Source: Verrucomicrobiia bacterium
GTDB lineage: Bacteria; Verrucomicrobiota; Verrucomicrobiia; Limisphaerales; UBA11358
Reading direction: 5' to 3'
NCBI GenBank assembly: GCA_030044395.1
Contig: JASHVW010000064.1
Location: forward strand, 1 to 9,542
DNA length: 9,542 nucleotides
The notes under the pieces are model-generated. The model saw only the letters and a program-made list of their open reading frames with translations. It had not been told where the DNA came from and searched no databases. This document shows positions 1 to 7,055 of this stretch, in pieces; within the stretch, counting starts at the first letter, position 1, and each line of letters begins with the position of its first letter. A program made the translations under genes and the position numbers.

Positions 1-630
1 AATTTCCTCGCTGGCGCGGTCGGGATGCGGCATCAGGCCGGCGACGTTGCGGCGTTCGTTGCACAGGCCGGCGATGTTCAACAGCGAACCGTTGGGGTTT
101 GCGGTGTCGGTCAGATTCCCGCTGGCGTCGCAGTATTGCCAGAGGATCTGGTTGTTACCCTTCAAGCTTTCGAGAGTGGCGGCGTCGGCAAAATAGCAGC
201 CTTCGCCGTGGGCGATGGGAATTTTCAAAATTTTATCGCGCGGGATTTTATTCGTGAAGGGCGTGTCAAAATTGGCCGTCTTCAAAAAGACCTGTTCGCA
301 ATGAAAATGGAGGTCGCGGTTGCGGAGGAGGGCGCCTGGCAGCATACCCGCCTCGCACAAAATCTGGAACCCGTTGCAAACTCCGAGGACCAGGCCGCCA
401 CCATCGGCGAATTTCTGAACGGCCTGCATGATGGGGCTGAACCGGGCAATCGCGCCGGTTCGCAGATAATCGCCGTAGCTGAAGCCGCCAGGGATGATGA
501 TGGCTTGGGCGTCTCCGAGCGAGGTTTCCTTGTGCCAGAGAAAGTCCGCGGCATGGCCGAGGATGCGCACCGCGTGGAGGCAATCCTGGTCGCAATTGCT
601 GGCGGGGAACTGGAGAACGGCAAACTTCAT
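1..630 (-). CDS. purQ: Phosphoribosylformylglycinamidine synthase, glutaminase subunit PurQ (3' end missing)
   Basis: Class I glutamine amidotransferase subunit of FGAM synthetase (purine step 4). It releases ammonia from glutamine and passes it to PurL; PurS bridges the two. The 210 visible residues begin [16 protein letters not shown], typical of PurQ. They contain the oxyanion-strand motif [11 protein letters not shown] (about 47-57) and the nucleophile elbow GVCNGFQIL with Cys85. The C-terminal triad region [10 protein letters not shown] has His202. At the position two after this His the family usually has Glu; here it is Asp204. No stop is reached, so the last few residues lie off the window; family members are about 220-230 residues. 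The ATG (630-628) overlaps the purS stop as ATGA, which points to translational coupling. Identification is firm. The Asp variant is the only oddity. Confidence 0.94.
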   Translation of the reverse strand, partial: MKFAVLQFPASNCDQDCLHAVRILGHAADFLWHKETSLGDAQAIIIPGGFSYGDYLRTGAIARFSPIMQAVQKFADGGGLVLGVCNGFQILCEAGMLPGALLRNRDLHFHCEQVFLKTANFDTPFTNKIPRDKILKIPIAHGEGCYFADAATLESLKGNNQILWQYCDASGNLTDTANPNGSLLNIAGLCNERRNVAGLMPHPDRASEEI

Positions 631-863
631 TCGATCTCCAATTTGAAATCTTCAATCACGGGATTGCTCAGGAATTTGCGCGCCGCCTCGTCCAATTGTC
701 GGCGGGCCGTTTCCGGGTCGCCTTCCAGTTCAATCTCGAGGTATTTGCCGACGTGGACGGCTTTGATACCGCGGTAGCCCATTTGTTCGAGTGCGTTTTG
801 GACGGTTTTGCCCTGGGGATCCACGACGGCTTTTTTGGGTGTGACGATGATTTTTGCTTTCAT
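627..863 (-). CDS. purS: Phosphoribosylformylglycinamidine synthase subunit PurS
   Basis: Small PurS subunit of the three-part FGAM synthetase (PurS-PurQ-PurL). It is a structural bridge that helps channel ammonia and has no catalytic residues of its own. The 78-residue product starts [20 protein letters not shown] and includes the conserved [11 protein letters not shown] stretch, then [11 protein letters not shown]; PurS proteins are usually 78-85 residues. I chose the ATG at 863-861. An in-frame TTG at 878-876 would add five residues (MSPRE) but fits the family less well. There is no clear Shine-Dalgarno. It sits 57 bases after the rnc stop and overlaps purQ by four bases, so it is probably co-transcribed with both. 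The purL partner is not in the window. Confidence 0.92.
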   Translation of the reverse strand: MKAKIIVTPKKAVVDPQGKTVQNALEQMGYRGIKAVHVGKYLEIELEGDPETARRQLDEAARKFLSNPVIEDFKLEIE

Positions 864-920
864 TTCGCGCGGGGACAATCATGGGGAAAATTTTGGCGGA
901 AGCGAAGAAAATTCAAGTTC

Positions 921-1628
921 TTACTTCTCCGCCGCGCCGCGCAATGTTTTCAACGCGGCCAATGCCGCCTCGCTTTCGGCGGACTTTTTGCTTTTGCCGA
1001 CGCCGCGCGCCAATTCCCGGCCTTCATGTTGGACGACAACTTCAAAGTCGCGGTCGTGGTCCGGGCCGCTGACGGAAATGGTCCGATATTCGGGTGCATT
1101 CGGCGAATGGGCCTGCAGCAGCTCCTGCAATTCACCCTTCGGATTTTCCATGAGCGGGAGGGCGTGCAGTTCCCCAAAACCCGAAGCAAACTCACGCAAA
1201 ATAAATGCGCGCGCCGTCTCAAATCCGCCGTCCAAAAAGATAGCGCCGAGCAAGGCCTCGAGTGCGTCGGCCAGCGCAGAGGCGCGTTCCCGGCCGCCAT
1301 GCATCTCCTCGCCGCGGCTCAATATCAAATGCTCGCCGAGATTCAGCAATTGGGCGCTCGCGGCCAGAGTTTTGTGGTTGACCAATTGCGCGCGCGCTTT
1401 CGTCAGAGGACCTTCCTCGTGGCCGGGAAACTGCTCGTAGAGCTTTTGCGTCAGAACGAGGCCGAGCACGGCGTCGCCGAGAAATTCGAGGCGCTGGTTG
1501 TGTTCGACAGCCCTGCCGCTTTCGTGGGCGACGGACGGGTGCGTCAGGGCCAGGCGCAGCAGGTTATCGTCACGGAACTGATAACCGAGGCGTTGCTGGA
1601 GCGCGGCAAGGTCGGACACGGCAATCAA
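921..1628 (-). CDS. rnc: Ribonuclease III
   Basis: Double-strand-specific endoribonuclease that processes rRNA precursors and structured mRNAs in the cytoplasm. The 235-residue protein has the usual layout: an endonuclease domain (about 5-155) and a C-terminal double-stranded-RNA-binding domain (about 162-231, ending GKSKKSAESEAALAAL). The signature NQRLEFLGDAVL supplies acidic residues Glu48 and Asp52. The second metal-binding site DALEALLGAIFLDGG supplies Asp121 and Glu124. The start is a TTG (1628-1626) sharing bases with the upstream gene's TGA (1627-1625), an overlap typical of coupled genes. A GTG at 1619-1617 is an alternative that would remove only three residues. No Shine-Dalgarno is seen, which suits reinitiation. 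All key residues are present, so it should be active. Confidence 0.96.
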   Translation of the reverse strand: MIAVSDLAALQQRLGYQFRDDNLLRLALTHPSVAHESGRAVEHNQRLEFLGDAVLGLVLTQKLYEQFPGHEEGPLTKARAQLVNHKTLAASAQLLNLGEHLILSRGEEMHGGRERASALADALEALLGAIFLDGGFETARAFILREFASGFGELHALPLMENPKGELQELLQAHSPNAPEYRTISVSGPDHDRDFEVVVQHEGRELARGVGKSKKSAESEAALAALKTLRGAAEK

Positions 1629-2215
1629 CTGGCGGGCGCCGGTTCGTTTTCTTTTGCCGGAATTTGTGCCGCCGGGGGCGACGGCGCATCACTTTGGGGC
1701 GGCGTCGGATTCAGCCCCTGTTCCAGCAATTGGGCCACGTCGCGCTGGACCTGCTCCAGTTGATCCAACCGCAGGTTGGGATCGGCGATGGTGAAAAGGT
1801 CCCCGCTTTTGGGCTGTTCGTAGATGAAAACGCGCCTGCCGTCGCGGACGATTTGCTCCTTCACTTTGAGAATGCGTTTGCGTTCGAGCATGACGGCGAG
1901 GATGTATCCAGCGGGCGCATAACGCGGATCGTTTTGCTGAATGAGCTTGCGCAGCAGCGACTCGGCGGTGTCCTTGTGAATAGGGTCGGGAACGGGCACA
2001 GGCGCTTCATAAACAGTTTGCCAGTGGGAAACGAACCCCTTGCGGTCGCGCACGCCCTGGCTGAATTGGTTTTGCCAGCAGGCCTCGCAAACGTCCATCC
2101 GCCGCAACTCGGGCGGCTCGTCAAAAAGTAGCGTGTGCAGCGGTTGTTTGTCGGTAAACGGCTGCGCACACGATTCGCACGCGGCTGCGCGGGATTGGAT
2201 GTTCCATTCGATCAT
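1625..2215 (-). CDS. Conserved-looking small protein with two CXXC pairs (possible zinc ribbon)
   Basis: No function is assigned. The 196-residue product begins MIEWNIQSRAAACESC. It has two CXXC pairs, Cys13/Cys16 and Cys43/Cys46, separated by 26 residues, the usual form of a zinc-binding knuckle pair. A charged, mainly helical middle follows (about 82-165, with LERKRILKVKEQ and LRLDQLEQVQRDVAQLLEQ). The last 28 residues are a Pro/Ala-rich, probably disordered tail. No signal peptide or membrane segment is visible, so it should be cytoplasmic. The spacing of the pairs recalls McsA-type proteins, in which zinc knuckles precede a helical segment, but I see no clear UVR motif. I chose the ATG at 2215-2213 because the CXXC module starts just after it; the frame stays open upstream into repeat-like DNA that does not look coding. 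It heads the block with rnc, purS and purQ and overlaps rnc. Confidence 0.82.
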   Translation of the reverse strand: MIEWNIQSRAAACESCAQPFTDKQPLHTLLFDEPPELRRMDVCEACWQNQFSQGVRDRKGFVSHWQTVYEAPVPVPDPIHKDTAESLLRKLIQQNDPRYAPAGYILAVMLERKRILKVKEQIVRDGRRVFIYEQPKSGDLFTIADPNLRLDQLEQVQRDVAQLLEQGLNPTPPQSDAPSPPAAQIPAKENEPAPAS

Positions 2216-2245
2216 GCGCGGGAATTTTACACCGATTTTTGAAAA

Positions 2246-2266
2246 AGAAAGCAGAAAGCAGAAAGT
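2246..2266. repeat. Three tandem AGAAAGC heptamers
   Basis: Three head-to-tail 7-base units: AGAAAGC (2246-2252), AGAAAGC (2253-2259) and AGAAAGT (2260-2266). The third differs by one base. The tract is purine-rich on the plus strand and lies just upstream of the CXXC gene. Similar AGAAAGC-type simple repeats are common between bacterial genes. The array may vary by slippage; no function is claimed. Confidence 0.75.
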
Positions 2267-2333
2267 AGCAAATGGAGAGCAAAAAGTGATTGTGAAGGAA
2301 CGCGGAGATGGAGTGGATGCGGAATTTGCCGAA

Positions 2334-2412
2334 ATGTGGCGGGATGTGCCGTAATATGTGCAGTAACATGCGCGGAAATATGCGGAACGGCAATATGCTG
2401 AAAATGCTGAAA
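2334..2412. repeat. Degenerate ATG-phased 12-base repeat array
   Basis: A run of units each beginning ATG: ATGTGCCGTAAT (2344-2355), ATGTGCAGTAAC (2356-2367) and ATGCGCGGAAAT (2368-2379). A 15-base variant follows (2380-2394), then two ATGCTGAAA units (2395-2403, 2404-2412). A diverged 10-base unit precedes them (2334-2343). The consensus is roughly ATGYGCRGNAAY. Read in frame it gives Met-Cys-x-Asn and Met-Arg-Gly-Asn repeats. This looks like slippage-grown DNA rather than a normal coding sequence. Confidence 0.65.
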
Positions 2413-2549
2413 TTTGGCGAAATTCACCGGATGATGCGAATGGGGGAGGGAAAGACGTGGCAGGCAGCAGAGATGGAAAACGGCAAAGGGAAGGAACGAT
2501 TGTCATTCTTGCCGCTTGTGCGGCGATTATTTTCTGGTAGAAACATAAC

Positions 2550-4508
2550 ATGAAATTTTGTTCCGCCGCCGCTTCATTGGCGTTTTTTTTGTTCGCAGTG
2601 GGCGCCGGGGCCCAGACGACAGCATTCACCTATCAAGGCGACTTGAGCGCCACGAACGCGCCCGCCAACGGCCTTTACGATTTCCAGTTCCAGCTCGTTA
2701 ACGCCAAGAGCAATGCCGTCACGGCGCCCCTCACCAATGCGCCGGTCGCGGTCACGAACGGGTTCTTCACCACGACGCTCAATTTTGGAGCGGCGGTCTT
2801 TGACGGGAGCAGCCTGTGGCTCGAGGTTGGTGTGCGGCCTTACGGCGACACCAACGCCTACAGCCTGCTCTTGCCGTTGCAGCAGATTACTTCGGCTCCC
2901 TATTCAATCCGCGCCCTTGCCGCCGCGAGCGCGACCAACGCCATGTATCTGACGGAGCCATTGCAAACCACCAATCTCAACGGCATCGTTTCGGCGACTA
3001 ATTTGCCGCCGAACGTGGCGTTTCTGAACAGCAACGAAACGTTCTCCGGCGGAGTCAACCTATCGAACACCGCGAACACTTATGCGGGAAATGGTTTCGG
3101 CCTCACCAGCATCAATCCGACCAATCTGGCGGGTACGATTCCTGATGCGCGCCTTTCCGCCAATGTGGCGCTCCAAAGCGATGCAGTTTTGAATTTTGCG
3201 GGCAGTGTGGGAGCGACCAACTTTATCGGCGCGGGGCATGGATTGACCAACGTCCCCGGGGCATTTTTCTGGGTGACGGTTTCGGGTTCGAGCGCGCAGG
3301 CCAATCCCAACGTCGGTTACATTTGCACCAACAATGTCACTCCGGTGACGATCACCCTGCCGGCTTCCCCGAGCGTGGGCGACACTTACAAGGTCGCGGG
3401 AGTCGGCGACGCCGGCTGGATAGTGGCGCAAAATACCAACCAGCAGATCCTGGCGGGCAATCTTTCCAGCAGCGTCGGCCAAAGCTGGACGGCCAGCGGT
3501 CCGGGGAACGCCAATTGGACGGCAATTGCGTGTTCGGCCGATGGAACAAAGATGGCGGCGGCGATCAGCGGCGGCTACATCTATACGTCCACCAATTCCG
3601 GCTCAACCTGGACGAACCAATCCGGCAGCAGCGGCGCCGCTGATTGGTCGGCGCTCGCGTCTTCCGCAGATGGGACTCATTTGATCGCCGCCGCGGGTTA
3701 TTCGCCCTATCTCGCAGAATCAGGAGACGTTTATGTTTCAGGTAATTCCGGCGTGAGTTGGACAGAAGCCCTGGGTTCGGCGGCATGGTCCGGTGTCGCC
3801 TGTTCCGCAGATGGGACCAAAATGGCGGCGGTCGACCATGGGGGGGCCATTTACACTAATTACGGTTCGGCCTGGGGCGCGGTGGGAGTGACATCCGGCT
3901 ATGATTGGAATGCCATCGCGATGTCTTCTGATGGAACAAAACTGGTCGCGGTGGAGGGCAATGGCGGAGTGGCCGTTTCCACCAATTCCGGCTCAACCTG
4001 GCTGGGGGTTACCAACGTCGGCAGCAGCGCGAATCCAGATGCGGTGGCGTGCTCATCGGACGGATCGAGAATGATCTTCGTCACTGGCAACGGAGGACAG
4101 ATCTATCTTTCCACGGATTTCGGCGCAATTTGGGTGCAACAAAACTCACCCGTGTCCGGCAATTTATTGGGGGTAGCCTCCTCGACGGACGGTTCGAGAC
4201 TGGCCACGGCAGTCGGCGGGAGCGGAAGCCCGGGGAGCATTTATGGGTCGGTGAATTCCGGCGGCGCCTGGTCCCAACTTGTCGGCGCGCCGATGTTATC
4301 CTGGTCTGGAATCGCCTCTTCAGCCGATGGCAGCGTGCTTGCCGCGGCGGCTTATGGCGGCAACATTTATATTTCATCGCAAAACAGCACGACCACCGGC
4401 ACGGCCGGCTATCTCTTCGGGGCCCAACAAAGCACGATTGAATTGCTTTACGTTGGAAATGGCCAGTTTTTGCCATTGAGCAGTGAAGGAACCATACGCG
4501 CCCATTGA
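2550..4508 (+). CDS. Secreted seven-repeat (beta-propeller-like) surface protein
   Basis: Probable exported protein of 652 residues; its binding partner or activity is unknown. Residues 1-21 form a signal peptide with an Ala-x-Ala-like site (GAGA, then Gln22). Residues 24-125 form a beta-rich module (TAFTYQGDL ... NGFFTTTLNFGAAVFDG ... LQQITSAPYSIRALAA) of a kind I associate with secreted proteins of Verrucomicrobiota and relatives. Residues 140-305 carry tail-fibre-like phrases (GNGFGLTSINPTNLAGTIP, GAGHGLTNV). Residues 321-616 are seven repeats of about 33-47 residues, starting near 321, 365, 412, 452, 495, 539 and 584. Each has W/x-x-(A/G)-(I/V/L)-A-x-S-(A/S/T)-DG(T/S). The first six then have an Asp-box-like S-x-N/D-x-G-x-x-W, exact at 521-528 (STDFGAIW) and degenerate in repeat 3. 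Seven such units suggest a seven-bladed propeller. The C-terminus (620-652) appears to complete the preceding scaffold. No catalytic sialidase residues are evident. The Shine-Dalgarno is weak. The likely start of the next gene is one base past the stop. Confidence 0.85.
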   Translation: MKFCSAAASLAFFLFAVGAGAQTTAFTYQGDLSATNAPANGLYDFQFQLVNAKSNAVTAPLTNAPVAVTNGFFTTTLNFGAAVFDGSSLWLEVGVRPYGDTNAYSLLLPLQQITSAPYSIRALAAASATNAMYLTEPLQTTNLNGIVSATNLPPNVAFLNSNETFSGGVNLSNTANTYAGNGFGLTSINPTNLAGTIPDARLSANVALQSDAVLNFAGSVGATNFIGAGHGLTNVPGAFFWVTVSGSSAQANPNVGYICTNNVTPVTITLPASPSVGDTYKVAGVGDAGWIVAQNTNQQILAGNLSSSVGQSWTASGPGNANWTAIACSADGTKMAAAISGGYIYTSTNSGSTWTNQSGSSGAADWSALASSADGTHLIAAAGYSPYLAESGDVYVSGNSGVSWTEALGSAAWSGVACSADGTKMAAVDHGGAIYTNYGSAWGAVGVTSGYDWNAIAMSSDGTKLVAVEGNGGVAVSTNSGSTWLGVTNVGSSANPDAVACSSDGSRMIFVTGNGGQIYLSTDFGAIWVQQNSPVSGNLLGVASSTDGSRLATAVGGSGSPGSIYGSVNSGGAWSQLVGAPMLSWSGIASSADGSVLAAAAYGGNIYISSQNSTTTGTAGYLFGAQQSTIELLYVGNGQFLPLSSEGTIRAH

Positions 4509-4509
4509 G

Positions 4510-6417
4510 ATGAACCGGGGAGCTCTGGACAAATTTTTCGAGCACGGCATTTTGGCGGTGGTGCTGGGGATACTAGTTTTTGGGCCGCTGGCGATGGGCG
4601 CGGTCGAACCTTGGGCGTTCCTGGTAGTGCAGGGCTTGACCCTTGCGGTGCTGCTGCTTTGGGCGCTGCGGCTGTTGGTCAGCCCCAAGCCGCAATTGCT
4701 CTGGCCGCCGATTTGCTGGGCCGTGCTGGCCTTTGTCGTCTATGCCATCGCCCGTTATATGACGGCGGATATCGAATATGTGGCGCGGCTGGAATTGATC
4801 CAGGTCCTGGTCTGCGCCTTTCTGTTTTTCGCCATCGTCAACAATTTGTATCGCCAGGAATTTTCGCAAGCGGTGAGTTTTACAATGGTTTTTGTCGCCA
4901 TGGGAATCTCCGCCTTTGCCGTTTTTCAATTTCTCACCCGTTCGCACCGGGTCTGGAATGAAATTTCACCTTATGGGGGCCGCGCCTCGGGCACTTACAT
5001 TTCTCCAAACGACCTGGCGGGATTTCTGGAAATGGTGCTGCCGCTGGCGGTCGCTTACGTCCTCGCCGGACGAGTGAAAATTGTCACCAGGATCCTGCTG
5101 GCCTACGCGGCGCTGGTGATTATGGCGGGATTGGTTGTGACCTTTTCACGGGGGGGCTGGGCGGCGGCAGGGATTGGAATCGCCGCGCTCCTGGTCGCGT
5201 TGCTGGGGCATCGCTCCAGCCGCATTGCATCGGCGGTTTCCCTCGCGGTCCTCCTGGCTGGCGGCGGTTTTTTTGTGAACCATTATCTTTCGAAGACACC
5301 GATGTATCTCGCACGGATGGATGACGACGTAAAAAATGGCAAGGTGGTGCTGAATTACCGGCGCGACATGTGGCGCGTGGCGGCGGAGATGTGGCTTGGC
5401 CATTTCTGGTTCGGCGTCGGGCCGGCGCATTACAACTACGTCTTTCGGCAATACCGGCCCATGCGCTTGCAATTGCAGCCCGACCGGGCGCACAACGATT
5501 ATTTGAATCTATTGGCCGACTGGGGGACCGCTGGTGGAATCATCGTGCTCGGCGGCATGGCGGCATTCGCCGCGGGGTTATGGCAGACACGCCGGCACGT
5601 CCGCCGCGCGGACAACACCCTTGGAAGCGGCGGCCGGAGCAATCGCAACGCTTTTTTTCTCGGCGCGGCGGCGGGATTGCTCGCGCTGGCGGCGCACTCC
5701 TTCGTGGACTTCAACCTGCACATCCCCGCGAACGCCATTCTGGGCGTCACGTTGCTGGCTTTGCTGACAAGCAATCTGCGGTTTGCCACCGAGGGTTATT
5801 GGTGGAATCTACGCAAGCCGGCCCGGATTTCCACCGTTGTTGTCGTGGTCGCCGGGATGCTTTATCTGGGACAGCAGGAATGGCGACGGGGCGTCGAAAC
5901 GTACTGGAGCGCGCGCGCGAACAATCCGAATTTGTTGGTGCTTGACCGCGCCGCGATTCTCGAAAAAGCCTTCGCCGCGGAGCCGAAAAATTTCGAAACT
6001 GCCTATAACATTGGCGAATTTTACCGGATGCAAAGTTTTGACGGGGGCACGGATTACCAGCAGCAGGCGGAAACGGCCATGCAATGGTATGCGCGCGACA
6101 TCCTGTTGGACCCCTTGGATGGTTACGGTTATTTGCGCACCGGCATGTGCCTGGATTGGCTGGGCCGCTCTGCGGAATCGGGCCGGTTTTACAGCGAGGC
6201 TGAATTGCTTGATCCCAATGGGTATTACAATGTCGCTGACATTGGGTGGCACTATGTGCAGACGGGGGATTATGCCGCCGCCGACGAATGGCTGCAACGC
6301 TCGCTGGAATTGAAATCGGCGTCCGAAAATCCCATCGCCGCGTCCTACTTGGACATCGTCCGAAACAAACTGGTGCGAAACGCCTCCGGAACGAACTCGC
6401 TTCCTTCCGGTTTCTGA
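4510..6417 (+). CDS. O-antigen ligase/polymerase-family membrane protein with C-terminal TPR-like domain
   Basis: Inner-membrane protein of the Wzy/WaaL (Wzy_C) superfamily, expected to join or polymerise lipid-linked glycans at the periplasmic face. The 635 residues contain about 11-13 hydrophobic segments between 12 and 455, with a long loop at about 258-340. Within it, RAHNDYLNLLADWGTAG (326-342) is the family's hallmark; TFSRGGW (211-217) gives a conserved Arg ahead of the loop. In WaaL proteins conserved Arg and His residues here matter for activity. Residues 475-615 are soluble with TPR-like helical pairs (AYNIGEFYRM, GYLRTGMCLDWLGR, DIGWHYVQTGDYAAADEWL). I chose the ATG at 4510, one base after the previous stop, implying coupling. 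A GTG at 4483 would add nine residues and overlap the previous gene by 26 bases. The glycan substrate, and whether it is ligase or polymerase, cannot be read from the sequence. Confidence 0.88.
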   Translation: MNRGALDKFFEHGILAVVLGILVFGPLAMGAVEPWAFLVVQGLTLAVLLLWALRLLVSPKPQLLWPPICWAVLAFVVYAIARYMTADIEYVARLELIQVLVCAFLFFAIVNNLYRQEFSQAVSFTMVFVAMGISAFAVFQFLTRSHRVWNEISPYGGRASGTYISPNDLAGFLEMVLPLAVAYVLAGRVKIVTRILLAYAALVIMAGLVVTFSRGGWAAAGIGIAALLVALLGHRSSRIASAVSLAVLLAGGGFFVNHYLSKTPMYLARMDDDVKNGKVVLNYRRDMWRVAAEMWLGHFWFGVGPAHYNYVFRQYRPMRLQLQPDRAHNDYLNLLADWGTAGGIIVLGGMAAFAAGLWQTRRHVRRADNTLGSGGRSNRNAFFLGAAAGLLALAAHSFVDFNLHIPANAILGVTLLALLTSNLRFATEGYWWNLRKPARISTVVVVVAGMLYLGQQEWRRGVETYWSARANNPNLLVLDRAAILEKAFAAEPKNFETAYNIGEFYRMQSFDGGTDYQQQAETAMQWYARDILLDPLDGYGYLRTGMCLDWLGRSAESGRFYSEAELLDPNGYYNVADIGWHYVQTGDYAAADEWLQRSLELKSASENPIAASYLDIVRNKLVRNASGTNSLPSGF

Positions 6418-6478
6418 CCCCTCCGTCGCGGGATTTACGATATGTGATCCAGGAGGCTGCGGATTTAATTCGAACGCA

Positions 6479-6964
6479 CTATTCCCTGAAATTTACGAAT
6501 TGGACCGCCACCGGGAAATCCTTGCCGCGCACGGCGGCAATCACGGCCTGCAATTCGTCGCGGCTTTTGCCCGCAACGCGGACTTCGTCGCCCTGGATTT
6601 GCGTCGTCACCTTGAATTTGCCGTCGCGGATAAAGCCGGTGATTTGTTTGGCAATCCCCGTTTCGATTCCCTGTTTAATCTTGATGTTCTGCCGGGCGTG
6701 GCCCAAGGGTGAAATGTCCGGCTCGCCCTGTTCGACGCTTTTGAGGCTGACGCCGCGTTTGGCGAGCTTGCCGATGACCATAGCGTTCAAGGTGCGCACC
6801 TTGAAGTTGTCCTCGGCGCTCAATTTTATTTCGTTTTTCTCCAGGACAATTTCGGCCTTGCTCCCTTTGAAATCGAAGCGGTTGGCGAGTTCCTTTTTGG
6901 CCTGGTTGACGGCGTTTTCAACTTCCATCGAATTCACCTGCGAAACAATGTCAAATGAAGGCAT
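6479..6964 (-). CDS. yajQ: YajQ-family nucleotide-binding protein (UPF0234/DUF520)
   Basis: Small cytoplasmic protein of 161 residues; E. coli YajQ is 163. It begins MPSFDIVSQVNSMEVENAVNQ and ends with the family's AVQFVNFR plus one residue. Other hallmarks are RFDFKGSKAEI (29-39), EDNFKV (51-56) and GKSRDELQAVI (132-142). The family has two ferredoxin-like folds. A Xanthomonas member was reported to bind cyclic di-GMP and act with a LysR-type regulator, and other work reported nucleic-acid binding; which role applies here is unknown. The ATG at 6964-6962 fits the family start exactly; the frame stays open upstream to 7141, but that part is repeat-like. No Shine-Dalgarno is visible. The gene converges on the ligase gene across 61 bases, with no clear terminator hairpin between them. 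Confidence 0.95.
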   Translation of the reverse strand: MPSFDIVSQVNSMEVENAVNQAKKELANRFDFKGSKAEIVLEKNEIKLSAEDNFKVRTLNAMVIGKLAKRGVSLKSVEQGEPDISPLGHARQNIKIKQGIETGIAKQITGFIRDGKFKVTTQIQGDEVRVAGKSRDELQAVIAAVRGKDFPVAVQFVNFRE

Positions 6965-6974
6965 GGTTTTATTT

Positions 6975-7001
6975 ATGATTGATGATTTACGATTAATGAT
7001 T
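6975..7001. repeat. Short ATGATT repeat array upstream of yajQ
   Basis: Three copies of ATGATT at 6975-6980, 6982-6987 and 6996-7001, with a related GATT at 6991-6994. They lie just upstream of the yajQ start. The tract is AT-rich compared with its flanks and of a type often seen as simple sequence between bacterial genes. It could also be part of the AT-rich yajQ leader. Confidence 0.6.
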
Positions 7002-7055
7002 TTGTCCCGGCGCGCAATTGTTTTATTGAAGGCAACCGGCGGTGTTGCTTGAAAA

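Larger units (their letters stand above)
2216..2549. other. Divergent intergenic region with short repeat arrays
   Basis: This stretch of 334 bases separates the minus-strand rnc/pur block from the plus-strand propeller gene and should hold promoters for both. No convincing -35/-10 pair is seen. On the minus strand TAAAAT (2229-2224) lies close to the CXXC gene but lacks a matching -35. On the plus strand TTGTCA (2500-2505) and GATTAT (2525-2530) are 19 bases apart, which is marginal. The region holds an AGAAAGC heptamer array and a 12-base ATG-phased array, listed separately. An 81-codon Met-rich reading frame (2308-2553, plus strand) crosses it and overlaps the propeller start as ATGA; I do not call it a gene (see findings). 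Confidence 0.6.

Noticed and set aside
25..1763. Long plus-strand frames antisense to purQ, purS and rnc
   Set aside because: They mirror the codon pattern of well-identified minus-strand genes and show no family motif of their own.
2511..2524. GCCGC-TTGT-GCGGC hairpin followed by a few Ts, considered as a terminator
   Set aside because: The stem is only 5 base pairs, the T run is broken (GATTATTTT), and no gene ends just upstream of it on the plus strand except the doubtful Met-rich frame.
2216..2629. Upstream extension of the CXXC protein's minus-strand frame
   Set aside because: The frame stays open but runs through the heptamer and 12-base repeats and has no domain-like content; the ATG at 2215 directly precedes the conserved-looking module.
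3510..4398. Calling the propeller protein an active sialidase because of its Asp-box-like turns
   Set aside because: Asp boxes are structural; the Arg triad, Tyr/Glu pair and FRIP motif of sialidases are not evident.
6418..6478. A terminator between the ligase gene and yajQ
   Set aside because: Expected for convergent genes, but I found no inverted repeat with a T run in these 61 bases.
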